This document shows positions 63,154 through 64,000 of a stretch of DNA of 64,000 bases, piece after piece. The notes beneath the pieces are model-generated. The model was not told the DNA's origin. It saw only the letters and a program-made list of their open reading frames with translations, and did no database searches. Each line of letters begins with the position of its first letter. Position 1 is the first letter of the stretch. Source of the DNA: Archilochus colubris (lineage: Eukaryota; Chordata; Aves; Apodiformes; Trochilidae); assembly GCA_023079485.1 (NCBI GenBank), contig CM041083.1, positions 62,935,810 through 62,999,809 on the forward strand. The letters run 5' to 3'. A program made the position numbers and the translations under genes.

Positions 63154-64000
63154 GTAAAAACACTTGCTAACTGATAGTTCTGGCTGCCCAGGAAATTATG
63201 ATACACAAATACATTCTCTACTTAGTTGTAGACATACCAGTTCTTTCAGTCCCCACATCTTAAAATGGATTTCCACTTTCTGTCAGTGTCTGCTTCTTTT
63301 CAGTGAATGTAGGTTTAGATTAAAGAACTTGGGACTGATTCTGGAAGCTTTATATAATGAGATGTTCCAAGACTGTCAAATATAATATCTTGCCCTTAAA
63401 TACAGCAAGTGTAATGTATCTCCCATCAATAGATTCTGGCTATGTATCTATGTAAAACCCACAGAAGATGTGCAGAGTTGGGTGTTTTGTGGAAGCCTGA
63501 CAAAAGCAATGTGTCTGGGAATTAGGCAGCCCTAGCAGATGCACTAGTACAAAGAAATGCTTTGTTTGCTAGACTTCAGTGAAAGACAGGGGTGTAGGCA
63601 GCATGATGGAATGAAAGACAAATGAACTGGGAAAGATACCAGAAGGTGTAGGTAAATTATGAGGAAGAATAAGTTAAGAAAAGCAAATTAAGGAGCAGGC
63701 TTGTAAAGCAGATAGTTGGGGTTTTTTTTAATTATTTTTTTTTTTCTTCTGTTCAAATGCAGTGGTGACTGACCCACTGGCCAGTTAGCTGTCTAACATT
63801 TATTCTGGAGCAAAAGCATCATACAAAAATGGTCAAAAATAAGCAATCTAGATGATACACAGTATTTTCAGATAGTTTCTTGCAATTAGGCCAGATGTAC
63901 ATTTTTCAGTTACTTGTTACAATTTGTTTTCCTGACTGTGCACCCTAGATCAATATTTTTTGCATCACCATGCTTCACTCATTAACTTGTTTACATTCTG
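63154..64000 (+). other. CCDC77: CCDC77 intron 6 (continues beyond the window)
   Basis: It begins at donor gtaaaa. A T-rich run lies near 63721-63747. No further CCDC77 exon was found before the window edge. Confidence 0.7.

Overview
The window is vertebrate nuclear DNA, almost certainly from a bird. It has long AT-rich introns, CpG-island promoters and several CR1 LINE fragments, three of which end in the CR1 3' octamer or a close variant. It also has an LTR-like repeat of a kind I recall from songbird genomes. There is nothing prokaryotic here and no operon structure. I translated exons by eye and placed splice junctions by frame continuity, GT/AG dinucleotides and remembered human KDM5A and CCDC77 proteins; no search was run.

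Most of the window (7728-53328, minus strand) is one complete gene, KDM5A (JARID1A/RBP2), a histone H3K4 demethylase. Twenty-eight coding exons join without a frame break into 5,076 bases including the stop, 1,691 residues against 1,690 in human. Visible domains in order are JmjN, ARID, PHD1, catalytic JmjC with all three iron ligands, the C5HC2 zinc finger, the PLU-1 helical region, PHD2, an LxCxE retinoblastoma-binding motif, a lysine-rich basic stretch and PHD3. All 27 introns are GT-AG.

The right end (56747 to the edge, plus strand) holds the first six coding exons of CCDC77, a coiled-coil protein gene that is the divergent neighbour of KDM5A in human. Its 222 codons are in frame; the rest lies outside the window. 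One CCDC77 intron has a GC-AG boundary.

Between the two starts (53.3-56.7 kb) lie two separate GC-rich promoter regions. The KDM5A side carries ETS-type sites, tandem GC boxes and G-rich tracts. The CCDC77 side carries a ZNF143/THAP11-type element, an inverted CCAAT box and an (ACGCC)7 repeat. A CR1 copy sits between them. The left end (1-7727) holds the probable KDM5A 3' UTR, then intergenic DNA with CR1 fragments and no gene I can support.

I see no new kind of biological system. The points most worth checking are the GC-AG intron, a CAGCAG tandem acceptor in KDM5A, the composite promoter region and the length-variable tracts close to functional sites.
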